Below, in pieces: positions 8,325 to 18,910 of a stretch of 51,684 nt of DNA. A model generated the notes under the pieces. That model was not told where the DNA came from. It searched no databases and saw only the letters and a list, made by a program, of their open reading frames with translations. Each line of letters begins with the position of its first letter. The first letter of the stretch is position 1. The stretch lies in NCBI GenBank assembly GCA_938048695.1, contig CALIUO010000024.1, positions 1 through 51,684 of the forward strand. The letters are read 5' to 3'. The translations under genes were made by a program, and so were the position numbers. The stretch is from an uncultured SAR86 cluster bacterium. GTDB taxonomy: Bacteria; Pseudomonadota; Gammaproteobacteria; Magnimaribacterales; Magnimaribacteraceae.

Positions 8325-11300
8325 TTAGAATTGATACTTAAATCCTAAGTTCCATTGATAAGATGACTGACCATCTTTATTTCTCACAAACAGTCCGTCA
8401 TCTGGATCTACTCCAACGATATTGTATCGTCCTTGAGAATCATAAGGATTATCTCCATCAAGGATAATTTGCCTGCTTCTATTGCTATATTCCTTCATGA
8501 TTCCTTTATCGTCATCAATAAGATTAAGGACATTAGTAATATCTAGATAAAGAATTACTTTGTGACCATCCATAACATTAATGTCTTGGGTTATTCTCAA
8601 ATCTAATGAAGAAGTCCAAGGACTATTGAAGGCATTTCTAGGAACAATTCTTCCTTTGTAACTAGCCAATCCCGAACCATTTACATGCGCCATTACTGCA
8701 TCTGCTACAGCTGCGCTAGCAAACACGACATTAGGATCTGAAGCCCCTGTTGGGATATAAGCAGCATCATAACCTCCATCACTACTATCGTTAGCAAAAG
8801 CATCATCATAACCATCAAATGTCACACTATATGGTTCACCAGATTTTCTTACATATACTAGCGAGAACCTTGTGTCATTGTTACCTATCAGCTGAGTCGT
8901 GTAATCTAGACCAGTGATAAGCTTATGTTCTGACATAAAATTAGATCTTGCAGCAACTATATTTTCTCCATCTGCTCTAACAGATCTTCCGTAAGAACTT
9001 TCACTTTGCGCACTAGTTAATTCAAAGATATCTGTTGCTCTCATTTTTGTATAACCTGCAAACCAGTTGATGTCTCCAAATTGTTTAGCAGTAGTAAAAG
9101 TCCATGCCTCAGTTGCACCTTCGTCGGTATTTGTAAGTCTATAATCTCCTCTACCGCCGTATATGCCTCTACCATCGGCCAGAGTTCCTTCCCTTTCTAA
9201 CCCAAGGTCAGTAAAGAATACAGCCTGCCTAACTTGGTCTAAATTGTATTCTAAAGTTAAGTCCCACCCGCTTTCTAAGAGAATATCCAAACCTAAGCTT
9301 GTTCTCCATGATGAAGGAGCTTCAAAATTAGGATCTGTGCTCTGAGCAACCCCATACGGATTATCTGCACTAGGTATGGAGTAATTAGAATTAGGGGAAG
9401 TTAGCCAGAATGCTGTTGGATCCCCTTTGGGCATAAAACCTGGACAGTTTGATGAAGAACCAGGATCTTCAGCACAAGTTAGTCCAGTGTCTCTGTCTGT
9501 ATACCAGCCTCTATAGTCACCAGTTGCTCCAGTTCTTGAGTATGCGTTACCGAACCAGACTCTTGGTATTCTACCCATAAATAGCCCTCTACCACCACGT
9601 AATGTGGCAGCAACTACTTTTTCTCTGCTTTCAAACAGATCTGTTACATCCATGTTGAAAGAAAATCTAGGTTGCATTAATTCAAAATCAAATTTTGAAG
9701 CGTTAGAAAATCCATATTCTTTAACAAAATTAACATTTGTCGCTGGAGCAATAGGAGTCTCAACTGAATCGTATCTAAGACCAAACATAACTGTTAAATC
9801 ATTATTAACAAACCATTTGTCTTGAATGTACATTGAAGTTTTTTCAACTTCAAAATCAGCAGCCATTGTCCCTACTGCAGTATGGCCTGCATAAGGCTCA
9901 TGAATTCTAACTCGGCTCCAATTTCCATTTTTGTAGTCTTCAAAACTATCAAACCTAACTTCACCGTTGTATCGTGCAATGAATAAATTTACAACATCGG
10001 AATCGTCTCTTTCATATCCAACTGTATATAGATGATCATCGTTATCGTAATCAGCTTTGAAAGTTAAGAATTCACTTTCTACATTGATTAAGTTAGCTCC
10101 TCTATATCTATCCCCACCAAGAAATACGTTATCTCGATCTCCTGTAACAGAATCCGTTATAGTTATGTTCATTTCAGGGAAGAAATCATCACCGTAAGAG
10201 GCATCATCTTCCTCCATTTCATAACTTGTATATTTAAATTTTGTGGAAAGCCTATCCGACCAATCACTGTAAAGAGTGAAAGAGGCTCTATCGATTTCGG
10301 GTGGCTTATAGTACCAGTTATTACTGAACACAGTTCTGGACCAATTATTATATCTTTGAGGCGTTAAATCTTCCGAGTGAGATAGATTCAAAGTTGCTCT
10401 ATGATCATCACTTATGACGGCATCCAGCTTAACAGTCCATTCCTCGTGTGTTTCATCAAAAGTAACAAGATTGATATAACCTGGATCATAACCACCATAG
10501 TTATCTATAGTAAATTGCCTGATTTCATTCGCTAGGGCTGTTGTTACCACGCTTGCAGCATTTTGTGCTCCGCTATCCTTTGTTCCATACAAACCAGGTA
10601 AGGATTTAGTATTTTCTTCGTAGCCAGCAAAAAAGAATAATCTATCTTTGATGATAGGTCCTGAAAAAGTAAAAGCCATAACTTCATCTTCAAATTCAGG
10701 AAAATCTTCTCCTTGATAATCCCCCACGTTTCCTTCGTCTCTATTTTGATAGAAAGCTGAGCCGTGAAATTCGTTAGTACCTGATTTTGTAACTACTGCT
10801 ATTGATCCACCAGTGGTATTACCTCTGGATACATCAAAAGGGGTTATGTCGACTGATATCTGATCAACAAAATCCATACTGACTGGATTTCTCATAGTAC
10901 CGAATCCATTGTCGTTTAGACCAAAAGGATCATTAAAACTAACACCGTCTATCGTAAAGTCATTAAATTTAGTATTTGCTCCCATTACGCTAATTTCAGC
11001 ATCACGTCCAACTCCGCCATTGACGGTTACTCTAGGATCCATTTTTGCGAAATCTGCAACGGAACGGTTAATAGTTGGAACAGCGTTCATTTGATCTCTA
11101 GTTAAAACGGTACTTGTTCCCATTTTAAAAGCTTCAGCCGGTTTAGCCGTAACTACAATTTCGTCGGCTGCAGTTGAGCTAGTCAATGTAACTCCAAAAG
11201 ATAAAGGATCTCCTAAAGAAAGATAAAGACCTTCGATAGATTCAGAATTGTATCCAGGTGCAGAGACTTTCACTTTATATGGCCCACCTATTGGTAGGAA

Positions 11301-11498
11301 TGAAAGAGAAAAACTTCCAGATGATCCTGTAGTTGTTGTTTTAGTAATACCTGTCGGAGTATGTTCTGCAACAACTGTTGCACCAGAAACATTAACACTA
11401 CCTCTCATGCCAGATGTAGTATCTACATCGGAAAAAACAGGTAAGCTTAGACAGAAAACAGAAGAAAAAAGAAGAACTCTTTTTATGATTGGTTTCAT
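8325..11498 (-). CDS. TonB-dependent outer-membrane receptor with N-terminal carboxypeptidase-regulatory-like domain
   Basis: 1057 residues. There is a signal peptide of about 23 residues, then a carboxypeptidase-D-regulatory-like beta-sandwich (about 25-115, containing SGSFSLSFLPIGGPYKVKV). The plug follows (about 118-240, with TIDGVSFNDPFG and GGSIAVVTKSGTNEFHGSAF), and then a long 22-strand-type barrel rich in aromatic and acidic residues, ending WNLGFKYQF with the usual terminal Phe. The Oar-like layout is that of receptors for large organic substrates; the ligand is unknown. It is preceded by a CGAGG ribosome site (11505-11509), a 163-base leader/promoter region, and serS on the same strand. 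It ends at the terminator at 8283-8310. Confidence 0.93.
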   Translation of the reverse strand: MKPIIKRVLLFSSVFCLSLPVFSDVDTTSGMRGSVNVSGATVVAEHTPTGITKTTTTGSSGSFSLSFLPIGGPYKVKVSAPGYNSESIEGLYLSLGDPLSFGVTLTSSTAADEIVVTAKPAEAFKMGTSTVLTRDQMNAVPTINRSVADFAKMDPRVTVNGGVGRDAEISVMGANTKFNDFTIDGVSFNDPFGLNDNGFGTMRNPVSMDFVDQISVDITPFDVSRGNTTGGSIAVVTKSGTNEFHGSAFYQNRDEGNVGDYQGEDFPEFEDEVMAFTFSGPIIKDRLFFFAGYEENTKSLPGLYGTKDSGAQNAASVVTTALANEIRQFTIDNYGGYDPGYINLVTFDETHEEWTVKLDAVISDDHRATLNLSHSEDLTPQRYNNWSRTVFSNNWYYKPPEIDRASFTLYSDWSDRLSTKFKYTSYEMEEDDASYGDDFFPEMNITITDSVTGDRDNVFLGGDRYRGANLINVESEFLTFKADYDNDDHLYTVGYERDDSDVVNLFIARYNGEVRFDSFEDYKNGNWSRVRIHEPYAGHTAVGTMAADFEVEKTSMYIQDKWFVNNDLTVMFGLRYDSVETPIAPATNVNFVKEYGFSNASKFDFELMQPRFSFNMDVTDLFESREKVVAATLRGGRGLFMGRIPRVWFGNAYSRTGATGDYRGWYTDRDTGLTCAEDPGSSSNCPGFMPKGDPTAFWLTSPNSNYSIPSADNPYGVAQSTDPNFEAPSSWRTSLGLDILLESGWDLTLEYNLDQVRQAVFFTDLGLEREGTLADGRGIYGGRGDYRLTNTDEGATEAWTFTTAKQFGDINWFAGYTKMRATDIFELTSAQSESSYGRSVRADGENIVAARSNFMSEHKLITGLDYTTQLIGNNDTRFSLVYVRKSGEPYSVTFDGYDDAFANDSSDGGYDAAYIPTGASDPNVVFASAAVADAVMAHVNGSGLASYKGRIVPRNAFNSPWTSSLDLRITQDINVMDGHKVILYLDITNVLNLIDDDKGIMKEYSNRSRQIILDGDNPYDSQGRYNIVGVDPDDGLFVRNKDGQSSYQWNLGFKYQF

Positions 11499-11521
11499 AA
11501 TTAACCTCGAAATTAATTAGA

Positions 11522-11551
11522 CAAAAGGTTGATGACATTCTATACCTTTTG
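11522..11551 (-). promoter_or_regulatory. Candidate promoter and operator of the TonB receptor gene
   Basis: On the minus strand a TATAGAAT -10 box lies at 11537-11544, about 40 bases before the ATG. It is framed by a perfect 7-base inverted repeat, CAAAAGG (11522-11528) and CCTTTTG (11545-11551), with a 16-base spacer. That placement suits a repressor site. No good -35 box is visible. The surrounding stretch between serS and the receptor (11552-11661) shows only an AT-rich sequence and a weak hairpin at 11615-11628. Confidence 0.4.
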
Positions 11552-11661
11552 AATGGAAATAAAATAGAAATTGAATAGAAAAAACAAAAGTTTTCTGAAA
11601 GGTCACATCAATAGTTTCGGAGCCGAAAAAGATTAGGAATTTATAAGGGGATATAGGCTTT

Positions 11662-12936
11662 TTAAGGGTTCAATATGGAATCCTTTTCCATATAGCCTCT
11701 TAATGCATCAGGTATCGAAACTGAACCATTTGATTCCTGATAGTTTTCTAATAAAGCTAAAACGGTTCTACTTAATGCTAAACCTGAACCATTTAAAGTA
11801 TTTATTAACTCTGTCTTATTTTCTCTACTGTTCTTCCATCTCGCCTTCATTCGTCTAGCCTGGAAAGATCTAAAATTTGAACAAGATGAGATTTCACGAT
11901 AGGCCTCTTGCGATGGTACCCATACTTCTATGTCATAAGTTTTAGCTGCAGAAAATCCGATGTCTCCAGAGCATAGTGAAACAACTCTATAAGGTAATTC
12001 TAATTTTTTTAAAATTGATTCTGCATGACTTGTGAGCTCTTCTAGAGCTTCTTCTGAATCAGAGGCCTCTACAGCCTGAACTAATTCAACTTTTTCAAAT
12101 TGATGAAGTCTCATGATCCCTCTAGTATCTTTGCCATAACTACCAGCCTCGCTTCTAAAACAAGGAGTATGGCAAACATACTTTATAGGCAAAGATTCTG
12201 AATCAAGAATCTCATCACGAAATAGATTGGTTACAGGTACCTCAGCTGTGGAGGTAAGATAAAAATTTGAATTACCATGTATCTTAAATAGATCTTCTTC
12301 AAATTTAGGTAACTGACCGGTGCCATATAAAGAATCTTGATTCACTACATACGGAACATAGACTTCTTCATATCCATGTTCATTGACATGAGTGTCTATC
12401 ATAAAATTAGTTAGAGCTCTTTGAAGATGGGCTATATCATTTCTTAAAACTTTGAATCTTGAGCCAGTTATCTTTACGCCAGCCTCCATATCAATTTCAT
12501 GATTTCTACCTATTTCGAGATGATCTTTAACCTCAAAATTAAAATCTCTTGGAGTACCTTCTTTCCTGAGTTCGATATTGGCAGTTTCATCAGCTCCGTC
12601 TGGTACATCATCATCTATCAAATTAGGAATGGACAATACAAATTCATCAATCTCTGCTAACAAAGCATCTAAATCACTAGTAAGTTCTTTAATTTCACTA
12701 GTAAGTTTTGATGCTTGATCCTGCAAAATAGAAGTATCCTCAGAATTCTTCTTAGCGATGCCTATAGATTTTGATACATCGTTTAGTTCAGATTGTTGTT
12801 TTTCCGTAAAACCTTGTAACTCCTTCCTTTTTGTCTCCAGTTTATTCCAAAGCGATTCATCAAATACAAAGCCTCTTTTTAGAAGGTTTTTAGTAACTGC
12901 TTCAGTATCTTTTCTTAATATTTTTGGGTCGAGCAT
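11662..12936 (-). CDS. serS: Seryl-tRNA synthetase
   Basis: Charges tRNA-Ser (and tRNA-Sec) with serine. 424 residues, the normal length. The N-terminal long coiled-coil arm spans roughly 30-110. The class II motifs are clear: TSTAEVPVTNLFRDEIL, motif 2 FRSEAGSYGKDTRGIMRLHQ, the CSNFRSFQARRM segment, and motif 3 NGSGLALSRTVLALLE. It is the last gene of the run ftsK - phosphodiesterase - lolA - serS, 19 bases after lolA, which matches the common gammaproteobacterial order. Confidence 0.97.
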   Translation of the reverse strand: MLDPKILRKDTEAVTKNLLKRGFVFDESLWNKLETKRKELQGFTEKQQSELNDVSKSIGIAKKNSEDTSILQDQASKLTSEIKELTSDLDALLAEIDEFVLSIPNLIDDDVPDGADETANIELRKEGTPRDFNFEVKDHLEIGRNHEIDMEAGVKITGSRFKVLRNDIAHLQRALTNFMIDTHVNEHGYEEVYVPYVVNQDSLYGTGQLPKFEEDLFKIHGNSNFYLTSTAEVPVTNLFRDEILDSESLPIKYVCHTPCFRSEAGSYGKDTRGIMRLHQFEKVELVQAVEASDSEEALEELTSHAESILKKLELPYRVVSLCSGDIGFSAAKTYDIEVWVPSQEAYREISSCSNFRSFQARRMKARWKNSRENKTELINTLNGSGLALSRTVLALLENYQESNGSVSIPDALRGYMEKDSILNP

Positions 12937-12955
12937 GGCTATATTCTAAATAATC

Positions 12956-13567
12956 CTAGTGATAAACAACATCTATTCCTTCAGGCGGTTGTATGAAGAG
13001 TTTTTCCTCATTAAATTTTTCCCAACTCATTTGATCGAATTTAAGAGATACACTTTGTCCGAAGGAGTCTAAGTAACTAAGCTCTGTGAGTTCATCTAAA
13101 TAAAATTTAAGGAAAAGTTTTTCTACAAAACTATCTTTATCTTTTATTTTTATTGAACAAATTACGAATTCGCCATCATTGAGACATGATTCGACACCAT
13201 AGAGTTCGCTTAAATTTTCTATTTCAGTTATGAATATATTAATTGGAGTATCTTTAAAATATTGTTCCCGAGGAACAATATCCAACTGTTCTAGTTCTAT
13301 ATCTAATTTATAGAGAAAACTATCGTCTGCAGAGATTATCTCTTTGATAGGATCAAGATATTCAATTTTAAAATTTCCAGATCGGGTGGCATATATTTTA
13401 CCTGTGATTTGACGGTCTTTAGAATTGGCAGAAGTGGTTTGCGTGAAATTTGTTTGTAAGTAATATTTATCTTCAAAAAATTTAAATAAATTATCTGCCT
13501 TTATGTTCTCAGTGAGCATAAGGGGTGAGACCATGCCAAGAATAAAAGTTATAAAAAGTTTATACAT
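12956..13567 (-). CDS. lolA: Outer-membrane lipoprotein carrier protein LolA
   Basis: Periplasmic chaperone that carries lipoproteins from the LolCDE transporter to the outer membrane. 203 residues with an N-terminal signal peptide of about 24 residues. The family features include QTNFTQTTSANSKDRQITGKIYATR (a run broken here by family variation) and FKIEYLDPIKEIISADDSFLY. Its ATG overlaps the phosphodiesterase stop by one base (TAATG), and its position between ftsK and serS supports the assignment. Overall conservation is moderate. Confidence 0.9.
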   Translation of the reverse strand: MYKLFITFILGMVSPLMLTENIKADNLFKFFEDKYYLQTNFTQTTSANSKDRQITGKIYATRSGNFKIEYLDPIKEIISADDSFLYKLDIELEQLDIVPREQYFKDTPINIFITEIENLSELYGVESCLNDGEFVICSIKIKDKDSFVEKLFLKFYLDELTELSYLDSFGQSVSLKFDQMSWEKFNEEKLFIQPPEGIDVVYH

Positions 13568-14727
13568 TAATCTAGTTGAATGACTTTTCCTTGCATATAG
13601 TCGGGTACTTTTAAATTTAATAAATCTAAGATAGTTGGGGTGATATCAAGATGATGAACTGTCTCAATATTCTTATTAGATACTTTGTTTCCGACAGCAA
13701 AAAAAATTCCTTCCATTTCCTTATTATGCTTAGGATCGTAACCGTGCATGCCTTTAGGAGGGTTAGAACTATTTCTGGTTACTAACATATTCGGAGCTCT
13801 GGTAGTAACAATAATATCTCCAGTTCTTGTTTTATGATGCATATTGAATTCTTTTGGCAATGTTTTTTTTGTCCAGACTGTTAAATCTTTATTTTTGCTT
13901 AGTGCTGATATAGCTAACTTAGAGTCCTCTAATTTATCTAAGAATATGTGAGCTACAGCTGGACCATTAGCAATACGTGATTCAATAGAACTATCTCTTA
14001 AAATTTCTTTAAGATTTATATAGTTTGATACATCAGACATGCCATGGTCACTTACAACTATGAGTGTGATATTTTTCCAAAGATTTTTTTCAGTAATAGC
14101 ATCAATTAATTTTTGTAGTTCTCTATTTTGCTTTTGTAATTGATTGAGTACCTGATCATTCAAGGCCCCTGTCTTATGAGAAATGGAATCGGATCCGTGC
14201 CACCAGGTCATTATAAGTCTAGGTCTTTTGGCCGGTTCTAAATCCAACCATTCAAGAATTTTTTTTGATTTACGACTTTCACTAATTTTTCCGTTAAAGG
14301 GAGCGGTGCTGTATGAGATTTTAGATCCATTCCAGTCTGATTCAGACCCTACCCAGAAGAATGTTGCTGTTTTGATACCACTATTTTCTACAATAGACCA
14401 TACTGGCTCAGATTCTATCCAGCTAGCATCAGCGCTATAACTAAACTTCCCCCTTTTCTTGTCAAAGAAGGAGTTGTGCAGAATGCCGTGCACATCAGGA
14501 GTTACACCTGTTGCCATAGTTACATGGCCCGGATAAGTTGAAGATTGATAAACTGGAATCATAGACGCGGCCTTAGATCCATTTCTGGCTATGAAATCAA
14601 ACCCTTCCCCTTCTATATATTCCGGATAATCATATCTAACACCGTCCATTGAAATCACGATAACAATATTGTCTTCAGAGTGAATGAAGAAAGAAATGAA
14701 AAGCAAAGAGAGGTAAAGTTTTTTCAA
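13567..14727 (-). CDS. Ectonucleotide pyrophosphatase/phosphodiesterase-like enzyme (alkaline phosphatase superfamily)
   Basis: 386 residues with a short signal peptide, so probably periplasmic. The superfamily metal and nucleophile sites are visible: Asp28 (SMDGVR), the nucleophile Thr64 in QSSTYPGH, WWHGSDSISHKTG, VVSDHGMSD and a C-terminal HHLDITPTIL. NPP-type enzymes cleave phosphodiester or pyrophosphate bonds of nucleotides, or headgroups of phospholipids. The start is a TTG one base after the ftsK stop, and the stop overlaps lolA, so it is inserted inside the ftsK-lolA operon. The substrate is unknown; phosphorus or nucleotide scavenging would fit the setting. Confidence 0.86.
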   Translation of the reverse strand: MKKLYLSLLFISFFIHSEDNIVIVISMDGVRYDYPEYIEGEGFDFIARNGSKAASMIPVYQSSTYPGHVTMATGVTPDVHGILHNSFFDKKRGKFSYSADASWIESEPVWSIVENSGIKTATFFWVGSESDWNGSKISYSTAPFNGKISESRKSKKILEWLDLEPAKRPRLIMTWWHGSDSISHKTGALNDQVLNQLQKQNRELQKLIDAITEKNLWKNITLIVVSDHGMSDVSNYINLKEILRDSSIESRIANGPAVAHIFLDKLEDSKLAISALSKNKDLTVWTKKTLPKEFNMHHKTRTGDIIVTTRAPNMLVTRNSSNPPKGMHGYDPKHNKEMEGIFFAVGNKVSNKNIETVHHLDITPTILDLLNLKVPDYMQGKVIQLD

Positions 14728-14728
14728 T

Positions 14729-17101
14729 TTAATCTTCAGGCGGGGGTGGAATTAATACTTCTCTATTGCCATTTGAAGCCATAGGACTCAGAACACCAGA
14801 CTCTTCCATTGTCTCTATCATTCTTGCCGCTCTGTTGTATCCAATTCTTAATCTTCGTTGAACAGCGGATATTGATGCTCTTCTTGACTGTGCAACAAAA
14901 GCAACTGCCTCATCGTAAAGTTCGTCTTTCTCTCCGTCAGAATCTTCTTCAGAGGCAATACCCGGCATTCCTGAAACAGCCCCCTCTTCTTTTGTAACTT
15001 CATCAAGATATTCAGCCTTGCCTCTTTGTCTCCAATCATCAGCTACCCTTTGAACTTCATCGTCACCGACAAAAGCGCCATGCACCCTTTGAGGAATTGA
15101 TGTACCAGGAGCAAGATAAAGCATGTCTCCTTTTCCGAGAAGTTGTTCTGCGCCACCTTGATCAAGAATAACCCTAGAATCCATTTTAGATGCTACCTGA
15201 AAGGCAACCCTTGACGAAATATTAGCTTTAATAAGGCCAGTAATAACATCCACAGAAGGTCTTTGTGTGGCTAAAAGCATATGAATACCTGCTGCTCTGG
15301 CTTTTTGTGCGATTCTTGCTATTAATTGTTCTGCAGTTTTTCCTACCACCATCATCAAATCAGCTAGCTCATCAACTGCCAGAACAATTAATGGGAGCTC
15401 TTCTAAATCTGGTGCTTCTTCTCCTTCTTCTGCTTCATTTATTTTCCATGTGGGATCTTTTAATGGCTCACCAGCCGAAGCAGCTTCATTTACTTTTTTG
15501 TTGTACCCATTTAAATTTCTAACACCTAAATGTGCCATTAATTTATATCTTCGCTCCATTTCATTGACGCACCACCTCAAGCCGCTTGATGCCTCCTTCA
15601 TATCCGTAATTACAGGTGCAAGTAGATGAGGAATGTCTTCATAGACAGATAGCTCTAGCATTTTTGGATCAATTAAAATCATTCTCACCTGCTCTGGACT
15701 TGCTTTGTAGAGAATGCTTATCAACATTGCATTAATTGCAACTGATTTACCAGAACCGGTTGTCCCGGCAACCAACAAATGAGGCATAGCTGCTAGATCA
15801 GCCACAACTGCAGATCCGCTTATATCTTTTCCAAGTGCTACTGTAATAGGGCTCTTAGAATCATCATAAGTTTTACTAGATAGCACCTCACTTAATAAGA
15901 CCGGTTGTCTGTCTTCTCTAGGTACTTCAATACCGATAGTATCTTTACCTTCGATAACTTCTACTATCCTAACGCTCGTCTTAGCTAAGGATCTTGCAAG
16001 ATCCTTACTTATATTAGAAATTTGATTAACTTTAAGGCCGCTGGGTAGTTTTAACTCTAATCTTATAACTACCGGACCAGGTTGAATGGATTCAACTTCA
16101 ATATCATTTATATTGTATTCAGCAAGTTTTGATACAACCAATTCACCCAGGCGACGGAGAGAATCTTCAGATGTTTCATCAGAAAATTCTTGTTTCTTTT
16201 CTTCAAGTAAAGAAAGTTTAGGTGGCACGCTAGATTCTTTATATTCAAAAAGCTCTGTTTGTTTCTCTTGCTCAACTCTTTTACTAGTCTCAATTGCAGG
16301 CTTGGGTTTAATTACTTCTGCAGGCTTAGTTTGTTCTTTTACTTTAGTGTTAACGATTACCTTTTCTTGTCTTTCAATTTTTTCTTTTCGAAGTTTCTGT
16401 TTTTCTTTTAGTACCGCAAGAAAGTCAGACATTCTTTCGCCCAGTGAAGATCCGGAAGATAAGAGAAGTTCTTGAGACTTGCTAATGAGTGCAACCCAAG
16501 AAACCTCCAAAGAAAGAGTTAAGCCTAATAACAAAGTGGAGGTAAATAATAATAAACTTCCAATAAAGCTTAACGGGACAATAAATATTGAAGATATATT
16601 TGAGCCAATTAAACCACCCCCCTCCTGTGGGAGAAAACTCACTCCTGGCTCCAAGATCAGTGAGAATAAAGTAGAACCTGAGATCACTACCAATAACCAA
16701 CCAAAAATCTTTACTCCTAACAATCCAGTATAAATATCTGAAAAAGGTATCCTGTTCCTTGATAGGAAAAAATGTCTAACTAATGGCCACAAAAGCCAAT
16801 AAACCAATAAGTAAGCCATATAACCAAATATGGTTAGTAAAAAATCACTTAAGTAAGCTCCCCAGCTGCCTACAGCATTTGAGACTTGATTTGCATCTAA
16901 AGTGTCTCCAGAAAAAACCTGACTATTCCAGCCAGTGTCTCTTGGTGAAAATGTTACGAGAGCTAATAAGACAAAAATACCAAGAAATCCTTGGATGATT
17001 AACCAAGAATCTAGGATCAGTTTATTTAAGCGTATGCGAGAAACCGAAACGGCTTGGTTCGATGATTTTTTTGTTGCTTGAGACTTTTTAACCACTAACA
17101 A
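14729..17101 (-). CDS. ftsK: DNA translocase FtsK
   Basis: Septum-anchored motor that pumps chromosome ends and activates XerCD at dif. 790 residues, with four or five N-terminal membrane spans (about 30-205) and a short charged linker (about 220-310). The motor domain has Walker [10 protein letters not shown] (445-453), Walker [15 protein letters not shown] and the segment [14 protein letters not shown]. The C-terminal gamma winged helix ([21 protein letters not shown]) reads KOPS. The linker is far shorter than in E. coli, as expected of a compact genome. The listed start is a TTG; a GTG two codons later is equally possible, and neither has a good ribosome site. Confidence 0.95.
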   Translation of the reverse strand: MLVVKKSQATKKSSNQAVSVSRIRLNKLILDSWLIIQGFLGIFVLLALVTFSPRDTGWNSQVFSGDTLDANQVSNAVGSWGAYLSDFLLTIFGYMAYLLVYWLLWPLVRHFFLSRNRIPFSDIYTGLLGVKIFGWLLVVISGSTLFSLILEPGVSFLPQEGGGLIGSNISSIFIVPLSFIGSLLLFTSTLLLGLTLSLEVSWVALISKSQELLLSSGSSLGERMSDFLAVLKEKQKLRKEKIERQEKVIVNTKVKEQTKPAEVIKPKPAIETSKRVEQEKQTELFEYKESSVPPKLSLLEEKKQEFSDETSEDSLRRLGELVVSKLAEYNINDIEVESIQPGPVVIRLELKLPSGLKVNQISNISKDLARSLAKTSVRIVEVIEGKDTIGIEVPREDRQPVLLSEVLSSKTYDDSKSPITVALGKDISGSAVVADLAAMPHLLVAGTTGSGKSVAINAMLISILYKASPEQVRMILIDPKMLELSVYEDIPHLLAPVITDMKEASSGLRWCVNEMERRYKLMAHLGVRNLNGYNKKVNEAASAGEPLKDPTWKINEAEEGEEAPDLEELPLIVLAVDELADLMMVVGKTAEQLIARIAQKARAAGIHMLLATQRPSVDVITGLIKANISSRVAFQVASKMDSRVILDQGGAEQLLGKGDMLYLAPGTSIPQRVHGAFVGDDEVQRVADDWRQRGKAEYLDEVTKEEGAVSGMPGIASEEDSDGEKDELYDEAVAFVAQSRRASISAVQRRLRIGYNRAARMIETMEESGVLSPMASNGNREVLIPPPPED

Positions 17102-17112
17102 ATCTAAGTTTT

Positions 17113-17127
17113 AACTATTGTATAGTT
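17113..17127. promoter_or_regulatory. Short palindrome in the ftsK/trxB divergent promoter region
   Basis: AACTAT-TGT-ATAGTT is a perfect 6-base inverted repeat between the divergent starts of ftsK and trxB, close to the ftsK start. A TATAAT for trxB lies at 17176-17181, seven bases before its ATG, suggesting a leaderless or nearly leaderless trxB mRNA. A regulatory role for the palindrome is only a guess. Confidence 0.3.
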
Positions 17128-17155
17128 TATTAAGAAGATGTTCTAATCCGAATAA

Positions 17156-18136
<981 letters not shown>

Positions 18137-18910
18137 ATGAAATATCTTCATATAAAAAAACAAGATTCTATTGCGATTGTAAGCCTTAACAGGCCAGAAT
18201 CAATGAATGCCTTGAGCATAGATGTTTTAAAAGAAATATGTTCTTTGCAAGAGTATTTTCGACAAGATTTAGATACAAGAGTCGTAATCTTTACAGGGGA
18301 AGGAGAAAACTTCTCCGCAGGTGCAGATTTAAAAGAAAAGGCACAACTCTCTACTAAGCTTGAATCTTGGAGGAATAATTTTGGAAAACCAGCTATTAAA
18401 TCAATACTGGATATAGACCAAATAACCATTGCTGCTGTTAATGGTTACTGTTTAGGGGGTGCTGCTTGTATAGCCTCAGCATGTGATTTTAGGGTCGCGT
18501 CTAAGAAAGCTATACTTGGCTATCCTGAAATTAATCTTGGAATCAATCTTAATTGGTTGGGATTACCTTTAGCTGTTCGCTTAATAGGGCCCGCTAAAGC
18601 AAAGAAAATGGTCATTAGTGGTGAAAATGAAAATGCAGAAACGCTTTTATCCTGGGGATTTTATGACGAGATTTGCGACTCAGATCAGTTGATGGAACGA
18701 TCACTTGAGATGGCAAATTTATACGCTTCTAAATCACCTATTGCTGCTCAAATGATTAAAAGGAGCGTAAACAATCTTGTTTATAAAAATGATGAGTCCA
18801 TAATGCATATGGATTATGACCAAACACTACTGACTCATGAAACCAAAGATCGAAGGGAAGCAGTAACCGCCTTCTTTGAAAAAAGAGAGCCTGAATTTAA
18901 AGGTGACTAA
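18137..18910 (+). CDS. Enoyl-CoA hydratase/isomerase family protein
   Basis: 257 residues with the crotonase fold: NRPESMNAL at the N-terminus, oxyanion segments FSAGADLKEK and NGYCLGGAACIASACDFR. The first catalytic Glu position is conserved (PEINLG), but the second is Lys (AKKM). One-Glu crotonases include isomerases and dehydratases, so hydratase is a family-level name only. The ATG directly follows the trxB stop (TAAATG), and the gene ends edge to edge with the convergent monooxygenase gene. Confidence 0.88.
   Translation: MKYLHIKKQDSIAIVSLNRPESMNALSIDVLKEICSLQEYFRQDLDTRVVIFTGEGENFSAGADLKEKAQLSTKLESWRNNFGKPAIKSILDIDQITIAAVNGYCLGGAACIASACDFRVASKKAILGYPEINLGINLNWLGLPLAVRLIGPAKAKKMVISGENENAETLLSWGFYDEICDSDQLMERSLEMANLYASKSPIAAQMIKRSVNNLVYKNDESIMHMDYDQTLLTHETKDRREAVTAFFEKREPEFKGD

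Noticed and set aside
11248-11520. Open frame antisense to the start of the TonB receptor
   Set aside because: It runs across the receptor's signal peptide and promoter region in reverse and has no credible start site.
11615-11628. Hairpin TTTCG-GAGC-CGAAA as a serS terminator
   Set aside because: On the minus strand the T-run precedes the stem and no U-tract follows; it is too weak to call.
16086-16475. Long open frame antisense to ftsK (129 codons)
   Set aside because: It lies over the acidic/lysine-rich linker of ftsK, has a low-complexity Ser/Phe-rich translation, no ribosome site and no family resemblance; it is a shadow frame.
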